Shown: positions 1-5,549 of the stretch, piece by piece
Layout of the letters: every line of letters starts with the position of its first letter
Numbering within the stretch: the first letter of the stretch is position 1
From: Planctomycetota bacterium
GTDB taxonomy: Bacteria > Planctomycetota > Planctomycetia > Planctomycetales > Planctomycetaceae
Assembly (NCBI GenBank): GCA_027622115.1
Contig: JAQBZS010000552.1
Location: 1-5,549, forward strand
Direction: 5' to 3'
DNA length: 5,549 bases
Program-made: the position numbers and the translations under genes
The notes under the pieces: model-generated
The model's input: the letters and a program-made list of their open reading frames with translations, nothing else
Database searches by the model: none
Told to the model about the DNA's origin: nothing

Positions 1-681
1 GACACGTACGACATCGTGCTCACATCGGCTCCCACCGCGGACGTGACGGTGACGGCTTCGGCCGACCCCACGAAGACCAGTGGCGACTTCGAAACGGCGG
101 TTGACAAAGAAGGCAATGACACGCAGAGCGAAGTTCAGATCATCACTGGCGATTCGACGATCGACTTCACGCTGCAATTTGCCGGCGTAGGCGACGGCGC
201 CACTCCGGAAGCCGTCACGATCTCGGCGGCCAACAATTCGGCATCCAATGTGCAAACGGCGTTGGAATCGATGAGCAACATCGGTTCGGGCAACGTGAGC
301 GTCAGCGGGAGTGCAGGCAAATGGACGGTGATATTCCAAGGGGATCTGGCCAACACGAATGTGCCACGGATTCTGGCCAGCGCGTTCCGCACCGATCCGC
401 AAGTGCAGCTTTCCACGACGTCGCTCACCTTCACGGCAGACAACTGGGACACACCGCAAACCGTGGTGGTGTTGGCGATCGATGATGCCTTCGTCGACGG
501 CGGCGAGATTAAAGAGTTCACTTCCCGCAATGTGCTCAACGACATCCGTGGTCCGGTCAACATCATCGGCGGCGTGGGCGACGGGACGAACACCCTGGTC
601 TTCGGAGTTGGGCTACCGGACGAAGACCAGAACGATCCTGACGTGGCGGCCACGGTCTCTGAAATCGATGACGATGACTCA
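1..681 (+). other. Calx-beta-like beta-sandwich module, split by an inserted repeat
   Basis: The first half is residues 1-23 (YDIVLTSAPTADVTVTASAD). The second half resumes at 394-399 and runs through LSTTSLTFTADNWDTPQTV (409-465) to an acidic AIDDAFVDGGE turn at 475-507. The pattern 'P..dVtV......L..tsLtFt..nWdtPqtVtV.a.DD...dg' is a familiar repeat of giant bacterial surface proteins, related to Calx-beta/cadherin-like folds. Bases 70-393 between the halves hold a different repeat unit. Bases 508-681 (GPVNIIGGVGDG..., ending EIDDDD) form a Gly/Asp-rich tail that I cannot assign to a named fold. Its acidic residues suggest calcium contact, but that is inference. Confidence 0.6.
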
Positions 682-2196
682 GTCGACCGCATCATCTTCA
701 ACAACAATGGCAGCAAGGCCGACAACACGGGCGTGTTCACCAACGGGCTTGTGCAGGGCATGAGCATGGGGCCGGACCTGGTGCTGCGGGGCGAACTGGT
801 CAACGGCGGTGTGACGTATACCGAGATCGAAGAAATCGTGGTGAACTCGGGCATCGGCGACGATCAGTTCAACGTCCTGCAAACGACCGCCAACTTGACG
901 ATCAACGGCAATGACGGCGACGACACAACCACAGCCGGATCGGCGGCACCAAGCACTACCAGTGGGACCGTGAACAATATCGGCGGCGGTTTCACACTGG
1001 AGTTCGACGGCGAGACGACGGCGCTGATCAACGGCGGCGCCAGTGCCGAAGACGTGCAAGCCGCCCTGGAAGCGCTGTCGACCATTGGCAGCGGGAATGT
1101 GTCGGTTGCTGGCGGACGCGGCAGTTGGGTCGTCACCTTCCAGAATGACCTGGCCGGCACGGACGTCAGCGAGCTGAAGCCTGCGACGAGCGCCGGGCTC
1201 GCGCTGCCGTTTGTCGTGGTCCAAACACGCACGGACGGATCGAAGGCGAACGAAGTCCAAACCGTAGCCACCGGTCGTTACGAAGGAGATTTCACGCTCT
1301 CGTTCGACGGGGAAACCACATCGGCTCTCTCCAACGTGTCGACGGCTTCCAGCGTCCAGTCCGCCCTCGAATCGCTGCCTAACATCGGTGCAGGCAACGT
1401 GGAAGTGACCGGCGAGCCTGGTGAGTGGACCGTGATCTTCGTGAACGACCTGGGGTACGTTGGTGTGTCCGAACTGACCGCCACACAGTCCACGCCAAAC
1501 AGCCAACGCCCCATCACCATCACGACCACGATACCTGGCCAGACGACGAACGAATCGCAGCACGTTGCAACGGATACGTCGTTTGGTGAATTCGTTTTGA
1601 AGTACGGCAATGAAACGACGGCCGTGTTGAACCACCAAACGACGCCGGCCGAACTGCAAGCGGCATTGGAGGCACTGTCCGGCATCGGCGCAGGCAATGT
1701 CAGCGTGTCGGGCACGGCTGGCGATTGGGTGATCACGTTCCAAGGCAGCTTTGCGAACGTTGACGTTCAGCCACTCGTTCCCCTGACCACCGACGGGGCC
1801 GCGTTGCCGTCCCGGCTGTTGTCGACCACGTTGAATGGCGGCAACGGTTCGAATGAAGTCCAGGCGCTCGAACTGTTCCTTGACGATTTCGTGTTGCGGT
1901 TCGGTGGTGAAGTGACCGAGTCGCTTGAACCCACGGCCACCGCTGCACAAGTCGAACTGGCTCTCGAATCGTTGTCCGGTATCGACGACGGTGATGTCGT
2001 GGTGTCCGAAACCGATGGCGTGTGGACGGTGGAATTCACCGGCGAATTGGCGGGCCAGAACATTCAACAGATCGTTGTCGATTCGGCATCGGGACTGGCG
2101 CTGCCGTCTGGTCCGTACCACCATCCCCGGTGTGACGCAGTCCAGCACGGCGGCGGCAGTCAACGAGAAGCAAGACATCACGCGGGAAGTTTTTGA
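1..2196 (+). CDS. Giant multidomain surface protein, upstream segment (5' end outside window; ends by frameshift)
   Basis: Frame 1 is open from the first base, so this is the interior of a longer gene. The GTG at 16 is only the first start-like codon and has no convincing ribosome binding site or domain boundary. Domains in order by residue from base 1: a Calx-beta-like module (1-23 and 131-175) interrupted by a repeat unit (about 41-131), a Gly/Asp-rich module (228-309), then four more repeat units (about 311-703). The protein is coherent only to about residue 703 (LALPS, base 2109). The last 29 residues before the TGA at 2194-2196 are rich in His, Arg and Gln, contain the only cysteine, and match no repeat. 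They look like out-of-frame translation. No catalytic motif or membrane segment is visible. The likely role is extracellular, adhesive or structural, and this is inferred from architecture only. Confidence 0.85.
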   Translation, partial: DTYDIVLTSAPTADVTVTASADPTKTSGDFETAVDKEGNDTQSEVQIITGDSTIDFTLQFAGVGDGATPEAVTISAANNSASNVQTALESMSNIGSGNVSVSGSAGKWTVIFQGDLANTNVPRILASAFRTDPQVQLSTTSLTFTADNWDTPQTVVVLAIDDAFVDGGEIKEFTSRNVLNDIRGPVNIIGGVGDGTNTLVFGVGLPDEDQNDPDVAATVSEIDDDDSVDRIIFNNNGSKADNTGVFTNGLVQGMSMGPDLVLRGELVNGGVTYTEIEEIVVNSGIGDDQFNVLQTTANLTINGNDGDDTTTAGSAAPSTTSGTVNNIGGGFTLEFDGETTALINGGASAEDVQAALEALSTIGSGNVSVAGGRGSWVVTFQNDLAGTDVSELKPATSAGLALPFVVVQTRTDGSKANEVQTVATGRYEGDFTLSFDGETTSALSNVSTASSVQSALESLPNIGAGNVEVTGEPGEWTVIFVNDLGYVGVSELTATQSTPNSQRPITITTTIPGQTTNESQHVATDTSFGEFVLKYGNETTAVLNHQTTPAELQAALEALSGIGAGNVSVSGTAGDWVITFQGSFANVDVQPLVPLTTDGAALPSRLLSTTLNGGNGSNEVQALELFLDDFVLRFGGEVTESLEPTATAAQVELALESLSGIDDGDVVVSETDGVWTVEFTGELAGQNIQQIVVDSASGLALPSGPYHHPRCDAVQHGGGSQREARHHAGSF
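121..393 (+). repeat. FTLxF/IGxGNV repeat, copy 1 (isolated, inside the Calx-beta-like module)
   Basis: The copy runs from a TQSEVQ header (121-138) through FTLQF (166-180), VQTALESMSNIGSGNVSVSG (250-309), KWTVIFQGDLA (319-351) and NVPRIL (358-375). It aligns throughout with the five-copy array downstream. It differs from those copies by an extended Gly/Ala-rich loop after FTLQF (AGVGDGATPEAVTI), where the others have a short DGETT turn. It is separated from the array by about 540 bases of unrelated modules. Confidence 0.8.
682..927 (+). other. Gly/Asp-rich surface-protein module 1 (DNTG ... GDDQFNV)
   Basis: The order of elements is VDRIIFNNN, ADNTGVFTNGLVQGM, GVTYTEIEEIVVNSG, IGDDQFNV (853-876) and INGNDGDDT (901-927). 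This matches the recurring plan of giant bacterial surface proteins: 'D..DNTG.lt...ltGl.m....i.Y...E...i..G.GdDtfnV....t.lning.gDDt'. The GxGDD turns resemble calcium-binding hemolysin-type turns without being strict nonapeptides. Module 2, downstream at 2540, follows the same plan. Calcium binding is inferred only. Confidence 0.55.
931..1239 (+). repeat. FTLxF/IGxGNV repeat, copy 2 (first of the tandem array)
   Basis: The copy contains FTLEFDGETT (991-1020), VQAALEALSTIGSGNVSVAG (1054-1113), SWVVTFQNDLAG (1123-1158) and a LALPFVVVQTRTDG tail (1198-1239). Unlike the other copies it lacks a clear NEVQ header. In its place is a Ser/Thr/Gly-rich stretch (SAAPSTTSGTVNN) joined directly to the GDD turn of the preceding module. 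Confidence 0.85.
1240..1539 (+). repeat. FTLxF/IGxGNV repeat, copy 3
   Basis: The copy has the KANEVQTVATG header (1243-1275), FTLSFDGETT (1291-1320), VQSALESLPNIGAGNVEVTG (1354-1413), EWTVIFVNDLG (1423-1455) and a TITTTIPG tail. It lies exactly 300 bases after copy 2 at FTL, GNV and Trp. Nucleotide divergence from its neighbours is visible at many codon positions, so this is not a recent exact duplication. Confidence 0.88.
1540..1839 (+). repeat. FTLxF/IGxGNV repeat, copy 4
   Basis: The copy has the TNESQHVAT header (1546-1572), FVLKYGNETT (1591-1620), LQAALEALSGIGAGNVSVSG (1654-1713), DWVITFQGSFA (1723-1755) and an AALPSRLLSTTLNG tail. It is again exactly 300 bases from copy 3 at every landmark. 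FVLKY replaces the usual FTLxF. Confidence 0.88.
1840..2131 (+). repeat. FTLxF/IGxGNV repeat, copy 5 (diverged; frameshift in its tail)
   Basis: The copy has the SNEVQALEL header (1849-1875), FVLRFGGEVTE (1888-1920), VELALESLSGIDDGDVVVSE (1951-2010), VWTVEFTGELAG (2020-2055) and a SGLALPS tail (2089-2109). The core IGxGNVxVxG has become IDDGDVVVSE, losing the usual Gly-Asn. The frame changes from 1 to 2 immediately after LPS, before VRTTIPG. It begins 297 bases after copy 4 at FTL. Confidence 0.82.
2104..2117 (+). other. Frameshift joining frame 1 to frame 2
   Basis: Frame 1 gives SGLALPS up to 2109, matching the ends of earlier repeats (AGLALPF, DGAALPS). Frame 2 gives VRTTIPG from 2111, matching ITTTIPG in the third repeat. 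The simplest reconciliation is one extra G in the GG at 2110-2111; a two-base loss is also possible. Stop codons alone limit the shift to between 1916 and 2196, and the repeat alignment narrows it to these bases. I see no long homopolymer or known programmed slippery site here. It may be a real mutation splitting the gene or a sequencing or assembly error. Confidence 0.85.
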
Positions 2197-5100
2197 CGGG
2201 CAGTTCACGCTGACCTTCGTGGACGCGTCGAACACTTCGGCGACGACAACCGCGCTCGACCGCGCCTCGACACCGGGGCAAGTGGAAGACGCGCTGGAAG
2301 CACTCTCGAACATCGGCGTCGGCAACGTGGTTGTGACCGGGACGTCTGCGGCGTGGATCGTCGAGTTTCAAGGCGCGCTGGCCGATACGAACTTCAACCG
2401 CATGACCATCAACCCGACCGTCAGCGGCGCGACGGCGATCGCCAAAGCCACCACGCTGAAGAACGGTCAACCGGACGACACCTCGCTGTCCGGCGACCAG
2501 TCCGCCAACGAACAACAAGCCATCACGGTCTATGCCGGCCTGGTCACGTTTAACGGAGACGACGGCACCGACACGTTCAACGTGATCGACATCGACGACA
2601 CGGAAGACAACATCGCGCGACTCGACAGCAGCCGCATTTCCGGGTTGGACATGACGCTGGGAGTTGCGTTCAACGACAGCACGCTTGAACAACTCAATCT
2701 TGAAATGGGCAGCGGCAACGACACGCTGAACATCAATGGGAACAGCGCGGCCGGGAACAACATCAACACCGGAACCGGCAACGACACGGTCAACGTGCAA
2801 TTCGGGCTGGTCAATGACCAGTCCGCCGCGTCAATCACCAGCCCGGTCAACCTGACGGACACGCAAGGCACGAACTCACTTTCGATTACCGGCACCAGTC
2901 TGGCGGACACAATCACAATCTCGGCCACGCAGGTGTCTCGGTCGAACACTCCGGATGAAGTGGTCAACTTCACTTCGTCATTCACGACGATCACAGCGAA
3001 CGGCGGCGATTCCGCCGACACGTTCAATGTCTCGCCGTCGACGACCGCCGAGATCACGATTGACGGCGGAGGCCCGGACTTCGGTGGTGGATCGCAGTCG
3101 CGAGACCAACTGAACTTCGACCCACTCGGCAACCCGGCGAAGCTCGAGGGCCGCACGATCACGACCGACGGCGGCTCACCGGTCCGGCCGGTGACGATCA
3201 ACGGGTTTGAACAAGTCTCGGTCGCGTCGGGCGGCAATCCCGTGGCTCAGCCGGCCAACTCGCACTTTGATTTCGGGACCAGTTCGTCTCCGTTGACTGC
3301 TGGCTACATCCGAGTCCCGGTTACCACATACAGCAGCAGTCTGGGGTATGGCTGGACGAGCACGACGGGTCTGGAAGGCTTCGACGAGACGGTTCCTCCA
3401 AGTGGCGACGTGAGCAGCCTCACCCGCGACGGCATCCAGGGCACCAACCACACGTTTCAAGTGGACCTGGCCAACGGCGAATACCTCGTGCGGGTTGTCA
3501 TGGGCCGCACCCTGCATTCGTTCGACAACATGCAGGTTTACAACGCGGATAACAGCCGCCTGTTGCTCGACGACTTGGACACCAGCAATTCGTTTGTTGT
3601 CCGCAGCGCGTTGGTCCAGGTGACTGACGGGTCGCTCAATCTCCGATTCACGGACTCGGATGGCGCCGATCCCAGCAGCAACCAGACGAAGAAACAGTTC
3701 GCGGTGCTGGCGTTAGAGATCGCACCAGCCGTATTCAGCACGATTGGGATTCCCCCGCAGCCATCGCGAGTCGCCAACGGCGTGTCCGAAGACACCATCA
3801 CTGGTTATGGCGCCACGCCGGGCTCGGTTGTGTCAATCACGGCGTCGTCGGGAACGATCATCACACCGGACCTGTCAAGCCGCTTCGAGGGCACACAGGT
3901 TGCGGCTAATGCAAACGGCGAGTTCACCTTCACGATCCGGCGGCCGTTTGCGTCTGGAGATTCTTCGCTGCTGTTCGAGGAACTGACGACGGCTGGCCGA
4001 GGGGCCGCGGTGATTTCATATGCCAGTGACCCCATTCGCTACTTTGACTTCAACAGCGGCAACTCGCCAACCGAAGCCCCGGAACGTTCGGCCTCGTTTG
4101 TCTCTGGTGTGATCGGCGTGCAACCGTCCGACGTGTTCTCCGCCTCGCGCAGTTACGGCTGGGATACGGCCATTGGCGGACAGAAACGCAACTTCACCTC
4201 GCGACTGCCGATGGGCGCCCTGCGGACCGACTATCACTTCAGTGACCAGGACCACACGTTCTCCGCTTCAGTCGGGAACCAGGAGTACCGGGTGTCGTTG
4301 ATCGCCGGTGACTTCCAATCCACAAGACAATTCGTGTTCCCGATCGACGCCGAGAACGGCGGCCATTTGGAAACATTGACCGTGCCGCCGCAGACCTTCG
4401 TCGTTTTGCATTTTGATGTCGAAGTGAGTGACGGCCGGTTGGACCTCCGGTTCGGGGATCCCACGGCAGGCTCGCAGCAGTGGCTGGTTAACGGGCTTTA
4501 CATGCGGCCGGTGTCCAGCGTGGGTGCAATCAATTTCACAGCACTTGGGGACAAGACTGCGGACGGCCAGACCGTGATCACCGTGTCGGCCAGCAGCAGT
4601 TTGCCCGCCGGGACTCCGGTGACGGTCAGCAGTTCGCTCGGCACAATCGCGACTGACGACGCGATCACCAACATCGCCGGCCATCAATTGCTGGTGGGAT
4701 CGGGTGGCACGATTTCGTTCGATCTGATCAGCCCGACTGCCGCGGGAGTGCCGACACTGACCGCCACCGCGCTGGACGGGTCCGCATCGGGCACAGTGAC
4801 GTACGCAGCCACGCTCCAATTTGTGGCTGCGGCAAGTCTCCGTTTCGACTTTGATCACACCACCAGTTCGACACAAACCGGTTACCTCCCGGTGCTTGGC
4901 AACCAACTCTTCGCAAGTGGTCTGGGCTACGGATGGAGTGAGACGGTGGAGAGCGCGACGCGTAACGCATTTGGTACGGAGGCGCGCCGCCGTGATTTCC
5001 ACTTCGAACATCGCCCCCGTACGTTCTCGGTTGAAGTCCCCAATGGCGACTACATCGTCTCGGTCATGCTGGGTGATTGGGACTCGGCCGCGATCTACGA

Positions 5101-5549
5101 CAACATGCAGGTCACCGTCGAAGAGACCGCACAGGAAGTGACAGCCCGAGACCAGGTGTTCCAGTCACTGGTGTTCGACGTCACCGTTTCGGATGGCATT
5201 TTGGACGTCGCATTCGACAAGACGGGGGAATTCGAAAACTGGCTTGTTAACAGTCTTGAGGTGCGGCAGAAGTCGAGCGTCACGGCGATCACGTTCACGC
5301 CGAACATTGGTGAAAGATCGGCGAACGGGTCGTCCACGGACACGATTGCCATGGCAAGCAGCCTGGCGGCCGGCACACTGGTGACGGTGAGTTCAACGCT
5401 GGGCACCGTGACCTCGTCCGATTCCGATCCCAACACCGCGGGCGTCCAAGTACCCGTCACGGCGGGCGGCGCCATTCAGTTTACGCTGCAACGCCCGACA
5501 AGCGGCGGCACACCCACATTGACAGCCACGACCACGGATGGCGCGGGAT
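2111..5549 (+). CDS. Giant multidomain surface protein, downstream segment (continuation in frame 2, runs off window)
   Basis: Frame 2 has no stop from 1916 to the window end, and it reads as coherent protein from about 2111 (VRTTIPG). It continues the same polypeptide as the frame 1 segment: its first domain completes the repeat series, with the NEKQ header exactly 42 bases before FTLTF, as in the third unit. Domains by residue from base 2111: repeat unit (8-117), two Gly/Asp-rich modules (144-232 and 233-376), then malectin-like/Ig-like pairs at 385-539/540-642, 643-800/801-910 and 911-1052/1053-1146. The final Ig-like domain is truncated by the window. The segment has no cysteine. The GTG and ATG codons after 2196 (for example ATG at 2402) fall in the middle of a repeat fold, so I do not believe an independent start. 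Predicted location is outside the cell, with carbohydrate binding plausible from the malectin-like folds. Confidence 0.85.
2132..2539 (+). repeat. FTLxF/IGxGNV repeat, copy 6, with trailing header-like remnant
   Basis: Read in frame 2: NEKQDI header (2162-2179), FTLTFVDAS (2204-2230), VEDALEALSNIGVGNVVVTG (2282-2341), AWIVEFQGALADT (2351-2389) and an INPTVSGATAIAKATTLKNG tail. It is longer than copies 3 and 4, with a few extra residues both before the header and after FTLTF. After the tail, SANEQQAITV (2501-2530) resembles the header of a further unit, but no FTL core follows. The protein passes straight into the next Gly/Asp-rich module. Confidence 0.82.
2540..2806 (+). other. Gly/Asp-rich surface-protein module 2 (DGTDTFNV ... 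GSGNDTLNI ... GTGNDTVNV)
   Basis: LVTFNGDDGTDTFNVIDIDD is followed by TEDNIARLDSSRISGLDMTLGV, a LEQLNLEMGSGNDTLNI segment (2687-2734) and NINTGTGNDTVNV (2762-2797). This repeats the plan of module 1 at 682-927: a DN..., SGLDM/QGMSM segment, then E..N/V.SG.G.D..N. GxGNDT turns are typical of calcium-binding beta-roll-like surface proteins. The hallmark GGxGxDxLx nonapeptide is not strictly kept, so calcium binding is inferred. Confidence 0.6.
2807..3238 (+). other. Gly/Asp-rich surface-protein module 3 (SLSITGTSLADTITIS ... GGDSADTFNV)
   Basis: The order is VNLTDTQGTNSLSITGTSLADTI, VVNFTSSFTTITANGGDSADTFNV (2960-3031), EITIDGGGPDFGGGS, DQLNFDPL and VTINGFEQVSV. This follows a recurring layout in giant bacterial proteins ('...nsLtV.GT..aDtItIt...v.......v.f..f..ltvngG.g.Dtf.v..t....i.i.GG.....D.L.f'). 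It closes the Gly/Asp-rich region before the malectin-like/Ig-like units. I see no ligand-binding or catalytic residues that can be named with confidence. Confidence 0.5.
3263..3727 (+). other. Malectin/galactose-binding-like domain 1
   Basis: The domain starts HFDFGTSSSPLTAGY (3263-3307) and has SLGYGW (3338-3355), LTRDGIQGTNHTFQVDLANGEYLVRVVMG, FDNMQV (3521-3538), VTDGSLNLRF and the closing strand FAVLALEIAP (3692-3727). The 'FDFG....GY..V...Y....GYGW...F.VdlpnG.Y.V.v..Gd....DNM.V...V.dG.L.l.F' pattern is that of malectin-like beta-sandwiches and of the N-terminal domain of rhamnogalacturonan acetylesterase-type enzymes. Those folds often bind carbohydrate. The end lacks the W(L)VN motif present in domains 2 and 3. 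The ligand is unknown. Confidence 0.7.
3728..4036 (+). other. Invasin-type Ig-like domain 1 (diverged)
   Basis: ANGVSEDTITGYGATPGSVV is followed by SITASSGTIITPD (3833-3868), GEFTFTIRRPFASG (3917-3958) and GRGAAVISY (3992-4021). It aligns with the two later Ig-like units through the shared plan 'aDG.s...I......G..VtvsSs.GTi...D........G...F.l..P...G...l.a....G...v.Y', which is that of bacterial Ig-like domains of the invasin group (Big_1 type). It is the least typical of the three. It probably serves as a rigid spacer between sugar-binding-like domains. Confidence 0.55.
4037..4510 (+). other. Malectin/galactose-binding-like domain 2 (diverged)
   Basis: The domain opens RYFDFNSGNSP (4037-4069), carries SYGW (4151-4162), RTDYHFSDQDHTFSASVGNQEYRVSLIAGDF, VEVSDGRLDLRFGD (4424-4465) and WLVNGLYM (4484-4504). 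An extra segment of about 15 residues precedes the SYGW motif. The DNMQV motif shared by domains 1 and 3 is missing and replaced by STRQFVF after GDF (4318-4338). The fold is probably kept, but the ligand surface may differ or be lost. Confidence 0.62.
4511..4840 (+). other. Invasin-type Ig-like domain 2
   Basis: KTADGQTVITVSASSSLPAG leads into GTPVTVSSSLGTIATDD (4610-4660), GGTISFDLISPTAAGVPTLTATALDG (4705-4782) and SGTVTY (4789-4804). This is a good match to the invasin/intimin-type bacterial Ig-like plan (Big_1 group): ADG at the start, GTpVTvSSslGTi in the middle, then P...G.ptLTATa.DG.asGt. These domains act as stalk elements in adhesins. The role here as a spacer is inferred. Confidence 0.68.
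4841..5266 (+). other. Malectin/galactose-binding-like domain 3
   Basis: The domain opens RFDFDHTTSSTQTGYLPV (4841-4894), has LGYGW (4922-4936), RRRDFHFEHRPRTFSVEVPNGDYIVSVMLGDW (about 4985-5086), YDNMQV (5096-5113), VFDVTVSDGILDVAFD (5171-5218) and WLVNSLEV (5240-5263). It keeps all the motifs of the family, including DNMQV and the terminal W-VN, and is the most complete of the three copies. The 14 bases encoding DNMQV are identical to those in domain 1. Carbohydrate binding is plausible but not shown. Confidence 0.72.
5267..5549 (+). other. Invasin-type Ig-like domain 3 (truncated by window end)
   Basis: SANGSSTDTIAMASSLAAGT leads into GTLVTVSSTLGTVTSSD (5372-5422), GGAIQFTLQRPTSGGTPTLTATTTDGAG (5465-5548). 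It aligns closely with Ig-like domain 2, sharing SLxAGTxVTVSSxLGT and GGTPTLTAT. The reading frame is still open at the last base. By analogy with the earlier units, a short strand remains to the domain end and another malectin-like domain could follow. Confidence 0.68.

Noticed and set aside
16..18. GTG at 16 as the gene start
   Set aside because: Frame 1 is open to base 1, the preceding codons (DTYDI) fit the first strand of the Calx-beta-like module, and no signal peptide or ribosome binding site is visible.
2104..2130. Programmed ribosomal frameshift
   Set aside because: No slippery heptamer, no in-frame stop at the shift site and no obvious stem-loop that I can see. Mutation or sequence error is simpler.
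679..2325. Long open frame of 548 codons on the - strand
   Set aside because: It lies antisense to the repeat array, is rich in Arg, Val and Gly, and has no recognisable domain. Its length follows from GC-rich third positions on the + strand, and the + strand shows the clear internal repeats.
2402..2404. ATG at 2402 as the start of a separate downstream gene
   Set aside because: It falls inside copy 6 of the repeat, after its conserved Trp strand. A protein starting there would begin mid-fold and without a secretion signal.
931..2461. CRISPR array or mobile element as the source of the periodicity
   Set aside because: The 300-base period is in coding sequence with a protein-level consensus. 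There are no short identical repeats with spacers, no terminal inverted repeats and no transposase.
2036..3237. Two - strand open frames (2036-2800 and 2530-3237)
   Set aside because: Both are antisense to continuous Gly/Asp-rich and repeat coding in frame 2, with no domain or start context of their own.

Overview
The window lies entirely inside one very large, repetitive, secreted-type multidomain protein gene on the + strand. No start codon, signal peptide, stop of the full protein, promoter, terminator or RNA gene falls inside it. Frame 1 is open from base 1 and carries coherent protein to about base 2109. Coherent protein then continues in frame 2, from about base 2111 to the last base. 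Joined across this single frame change, the window encodes about 1,849 residues (roughly 703 + 1,146). The joined chain is rich in Asp, Gly, Thr, Ser, Val and Asn, poor in Lys, and has no cysteine at all. That is typical of a huge extracellular or cell-surface protein.

Layout. (1) Bases 1-681: a Calx-beta-like beta-sandwich module, split by an inserted copy of a roughly 90-residue repeat. (2) Bases 682-927: a 'DNTG...GDDQFNV' module of the type found in giant bacterial surface proteins with Gly/Asp-rich, calcium-binding-like turns. (3) About 928-2461: five further copies of the 90-100 residue repeat in tandem (FTLxFxGxTT ... VQxALExLxxIGxGNVxV ... GxWxVxF), three of them spaced at exactly 300 bases. 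The frame change sits at the junction of the fourth and fifth of these. (4) About 2540-3238: two more Gly/Asp-rich modules. (5) 3263-5549: three tandem super-units of about 260 residues, each a malectin/galactose-binding-like domain (FDFG ... GYGW ... DNMQV) followed by an invasin-type Ig-like domain. The last Ig-like domain is cut by the window end.

Organism. The GC-rich sequence and this particular combination of modules suggest a member of the Planctomycetota, where giant proteins built like this are common. Other GC-rich environmental bacteria are possible, and this is inference from style, not from a marker gene.

Function. The modules suggest an adhesive or scaffolding surface protein. 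Beta-sandwich and Ig-like domains would act as spacers, the Gly/Asp-rich turns may bind calcium, and the malectin-like domains may bind carbohydrate. No catalytic domain is visible. The most useful points for a reader are the frameshift near 2110, the repeat unit lodged inside another domain at the 5' end, and the regular alternation of putative sugar-binding and Ig-like domains at the 3' end. I see no evidence of a multi-gene system.
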